In this document: positions 14,383 through 15,939 of the stretch, in pieces
Layout of the letters: the number at the start of each line of letters is the position of its first letter
Numbering within the stretch: position 1 is the first letter of the stretch
Source: JBOGVA01 sp050692195
Lineage (GTDB): Bacteria > Actinomycetota > UBA4738
Length of the DNA: 15,939 nt
Reading direction: 5' to 3'
Assembly: GCA_050692195.1 (NCBI GenBank)
Contig: JBOGVA010000029.1
Coordinates: forward strand, 1-15,939
The notes under the pieces: model-generated
Seen by the model: only the letters and a program-made list of their open reading frames with translations
Told to the model about the DNA's origin: nothing
The model's database searches: none
Made by a program: the position numbers and the translations under genes

Positions 14383-14703
14383 TTACGGCGGACGCTGCGG
14401 CGCCGGACGCCGACCACGGAGCCACCGCTCCAGATCTCGCCGATGCACGATGCCGAGGACGAGCAGGACCCGATCCCGCTCGATCACGTCGTACATCACG
14501 GGGTAGTCGCCCACACGAAGGCGATGGAAGGAGTCGGCCGTCCCCCTGATCGTCTTCACCTTCTTGCCGCGGCCCCGCCCTCGTTCGCTCATCTGAGCAG
14601 CCAGATCAAGAAGCGTGCGACGAATCCTGGCCCTCTCCGATGGCTGGAGGCTCGTGTATGCGCGTTCTGCCGAGGAGCTGAGTCGGACTTCGAACCGACT
14701 CAG
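14383..14703 (-). CDS. RelE/ParE-family toxin with probable CTG start
   Basis: Toxin-like homology begins well upstream of the first ATG (14592), which would drop 37 residues. Reading back, the frame gives SRFEVRLSSSAERAY, TSLQPSERARIRRTLLDL, then the C-terminal KTIRGTADSFHRLRVGDYPVMY and VLLVLGIVHRRDLERW. That is a full RelE/ParE fold of 106 aa. The only codon fitting a start is CTG 14703. It overlaps the antitoxin stop (CTGA) and has GAGGAG 5 nt upstream; no ATG, GTG or TTG occurs in frame before it. Most relatives read G-D-Y-R-V where this protein has G-D-Y-P-V, so an Arg often involved in mRNA cleavage is missing. The toxin may be weak, or silenced by ATG/GTG to CTG change. Confidence 0.72.
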   Translation of the reverse strand: MSRFEVRLSSSAERAYTSLQPSERARIRRTLLDLAAQMSERGRGRGKKVKTIRGTADSFHRLRVGDYPVMYDVIERDRVLLVLGIVHRRDLERWLRGRRPAPQRPP

Positions 14704-14936
14704 GCGAGCTCCTCGAGGGGAACCGTCCGGCCCTTGCGATACTCCTCCCGACCTCGTCGTCGAAGCCGTATGAACTCAGCGGCGTTGGCCAGCACCAAGT
14801 CCTCAGCTTCCTCGACCGGCATGAGGACCGCTGCCGGTCGCCCGCGCTTCGTCACCACGTAGCTCGTCCCCGCCGCGACCTCGTCGATCACCCGCGACGC
14901 CGAAGCTTTCAACTCCTTGACTCCGATCTCGGCCAT
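14700..14936 (-). CDS. Phd/YefM-family antitoxin
   Basis: A 78-aa protein with the type II antitoxin N-terminal fold: IGVKELKASASRVIDEVAAG, then TSYVVTKRGRPAAVLMP, the beta hairpin that binds DNA as a dimer. The C-terminal part (residues 42-78), rich in Arg and Glu, should wrap the toxin. It partners the overlapping RelE/ParE gene immediately downstream (4-nt overlap). It probably represses its own promoter through the inverted repeat at 14963-14988. The ribosome site is weak (GAGAG about 12 nt from the ATG). Confidence 0.85.
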   Translation of the reverse strand: MAEIGVKELKASASRVIDEVAAGTSYVVTKRGRPAAVLMPVEEAEDLVLANAAEFIRLRRRGREEYRKGRTVPLEELA

Positions 14937-14962
14937 GACTGAAGCTCTCAGTGCTCCCTTGC

Positions 14963-14988
14963 AAAGTGACTACCCAGGTGGTCACTTT
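14963..14988. promoter_or_regulatory. Inverted repeat, candidate operator of the toxin-antitoxin pair
   Basis: AAAGTGAC (14963-14970) and GTCACTTT (14981-14988) are exact reverse complements; the 13-nt halves match at 11 of 13 positions. It fills the short gap between the sigma-nuclease gene and the antitoxin start. On the minus strand a TTGAAC lies just upstream as a possible -35, but a matching -10 is not convincing. Such dyads upstream of Phd-type genes are usually bound by the antitoxin or the TA complex. Confidence 0.6.
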
Positions 14989-14996
14989 ATCACGGT

Positions 14997-15939
14997 TCAA
15001 GGCTCTTGGGCTTGTGGGCGATGGCGCAGGGCCTTCAGCGCTTCGGCTTGCTTCGCCTGGGTTTCCGCCACGATCTGGCTCGGGCCATCGGGAAAGGCCG
15101 CCTTCGTTCCCGCCGGGGACAGGGGCCGGACGGCCTCTTTTTCCATCGCTTCGAGCACGGAGTCGACCACGAAGATCGGGCTCCCTTCGATCAGGGCCAG
15201 GTTCAGCACGTCGCTGGGCCGGGCGTCGACCACATGTGCCCCCTCCTGGGACTCGATCAGTGCCTCCGCATAGAAGGTGCCCTCCGAGAGCCGGCTGATC
15301 CTGACCTCCTTCAATCGGCTACCGGCGGCCCGCAGCAGCTGAGTCATGAACTGATACGCCCCCGGTCTCGGGAGTTGGGTGTGCTCCAGGGCCATGGCAA
15401 GAGCCGTGGCTTCGAACGAACCGATCCAGATCGGCAGCCGACGCTCGCCCCCGACCTCCTCCAGAAACACGACGTGCTGCTGGATGCCGGTGCCTTCCCC
15501 GGGCCCCCGCCGGACGTCCGCGACGCGCATGCGGGTGATCCCAGTCTCTTCGTCGATGCCCATGACCTCCTCCTTCCAGAGTTCCCACAGTCGTTCACGC
15601 AGGGCCGCCCTCCCCTTGTGCAGCCGAGCCTTGACGGCAACCACCTTGATCCCGAGCACACCGGAGACCTCCCGTGTGGTCATTCCGGCGAGATAGAAGA
15701 GCACGACCGCAGCCCGCTGACCGGGTGGCAGGCCCCGCACGGCTTGGCGGATCCTTGAGGCCAGTTCGGCCTCCTCTGCCACCTCGGCCGGATCGGGGTC
15801 TGCCCCCCAAGGCCCGACCAGCGCTCTCGGCTCCAGCCGCCCTCCCAGCAGCGCGTCCCAGGACCACGCATCCTTGGAGCGCTCGCGCAGCCTGCGACGG
15901 GCGAGGTTCAGACCGATGCCGGCGAGCCAGGGCCCGAAG
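14997..15939 (-). CDS. ECF-type sigma factor fused to a bifunctional nuclease (BFN, DUF151) domain, 5' end outside window
   Basis: The frame enters at the right edge and is open for 313 visible residues. Residues 1-22 (FGPWLAGIGLNLARRRLRER) look like the end of sigma region 2. Residues about 58-120 are sigma region 4 (RIRQAVRGLPPGQRAAVVLF, AGMTTREVSGVLGI, VKARLHKGRAALRERL), a helix-turn-helix for the -35 element. Without a stop it runs into a DUF151 domain (about 133-290): VVFLEEVGGERRLPIWIGSF, ALEHTQLPRPGAYQF, GTFYAEAL, VDARPSDVLNLAL, SPIFVVD. A tail rich in Ala, Gln and Lys follows. BFN proteins are reported to have RNase and DNase activity. A strong internal ribosome site precedes Met126 (15563), so a separate 188-aa nuclease may also be made. 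Confidence 0.83.
   Translation of the reverse strand, partial: FGPWLAGIGLNLARRRLRERSKDAWSWDALLGGRLEPRALVGPWGADPDPAEVAEEAELASRIRQAVRGLPPGQRAAVVLFYLAGMTTREVSGVLGIKVVAVKARLHKGRAALRERLWELWKEEVMGIDEETGITRMRVADVRRGPGEGTGIQQHVVFLEEVGGERRLPIWIGSFEATALAMALEHTQLPRPGAYQFMTQLLRAAGSRLKEVRISRLSEGTFYAEALIESQEGAHVVDARPSDVLNLALIEGSPIFVVDSVLEAMEKEAVRPLSPAGTKAAFPDGPSQIVAETQAKQAEALKALRHRPQAQEP
15561..15575 (-). promoter_or_regulatory. Internal ribosome binding site and ATG for a separate BFN product
   Basis: On the minus strand AAGGAGGAGGTC runs directly into ATG at 15563, with AGGAGG 5 nt from the start codon. It lies at the domain junction between sigma region 4 and the nuclease domain, in the same frame as the fusion. 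It is stronger than the ribosome site of most genes here. It encodes KEEV in the fusion, so codon choice alone could also produce it. Confidence 0.5.

Noticed and set aside
14917..15298. Plus-strand frames opposite the sigma-nuclease gene
   Set aside because: No ribosome sites or recognisable domains; they mirror the minus-strand coding sequence.
1..15939. tRNA-Sec, other tRNA, rRNA, CRISPR repeats, insertion-sequence ends
   Set aside because: Nothing with the needed structure or repetition was seen by eye; a tRNA search program would settle the tRNA question.

Overview
The window is a gene-dense, GC-rich stretch of bacterial chromosome. Frequent GTG/TTG starts, short or absent leaders, an actinobacterial style of small enzymes and a Pgi domain of the Tal-Pgi type suggest an uncultured member of the Actinomycetota or a neighbouring high-GC lineage. 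The taxonomic call is an inference. No tRNA, rRNA, CRISPR array, transposase or phage gene was seen.

Layout. (1) 1-1260: the 5' part of a lipoate-protein-ligase-like gene (minus), divergent from a DMT/EamA transporter (plus). (2) 1278-4392, minus: a compact molybdate operon read as regulator (HTH + Mop/TOBE), modA, modB, modC. Each gene overlaps or nearly touches the next, and a 30-bp dyad sits on the regulator promoter. (3) 4435-5383, plus, divergent from the mod operon: a promoter, then a rhodanese-CBS gene interrupted by one in-frame TGA exactly where relatives carry a Cys. An 8-bp stem with a GUG loop lies 20 nt downstream of that TGA. I read this as a candidate selenocysteine protein, with a nonsense mutation as the main rival. 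A Cys-rich small protein overlaps its stop. (4) 5390-11582, minus: a probable operon of a membrane-anchored PEGA/beta-propeller protein, an MFS transporter, a stand-alone glucose-6-phosphate isomerase, a short decarboxylating 6-phosphogluconate dehydrogenase, a metal-dependent cyclase/formamidase, and a 58-aa zinc-ribbon-like protein with a TTG start. (5) 11661-12927, plus: a tandem-duplicated SnoaL-like protein and a VOC/glyoxalase-like protein. (6) 12947-15939, minus: an ECF sigma factor fused in frame to a bifunctional-nuclease (DUF151) domain and running off the window edge, then a Phd/YefM antitoxin, a RelE/ParE toxin whose only plausible start is CTG, and class II fumarase.

How the parts may work together. 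The mod operon imports molybdate under its own Mo-sensing repressor. The divergent sulfurtransferase-like gene could serve sulfur or selenium handling linked to molybdoenzymes; this is inference from position only. The Pgi-Gnd pair is central sugar-phosphate metabolism, and fumarase belongs to the TCA cycle. The most rewarding places to look are the in-frame TGA with its hairpin (4684-4717), the sigma-nuclease fusion with a strong internal ribosome site (about 15563), the Mop-regulator dyad (4397-4426), and the CTG-start toxin.
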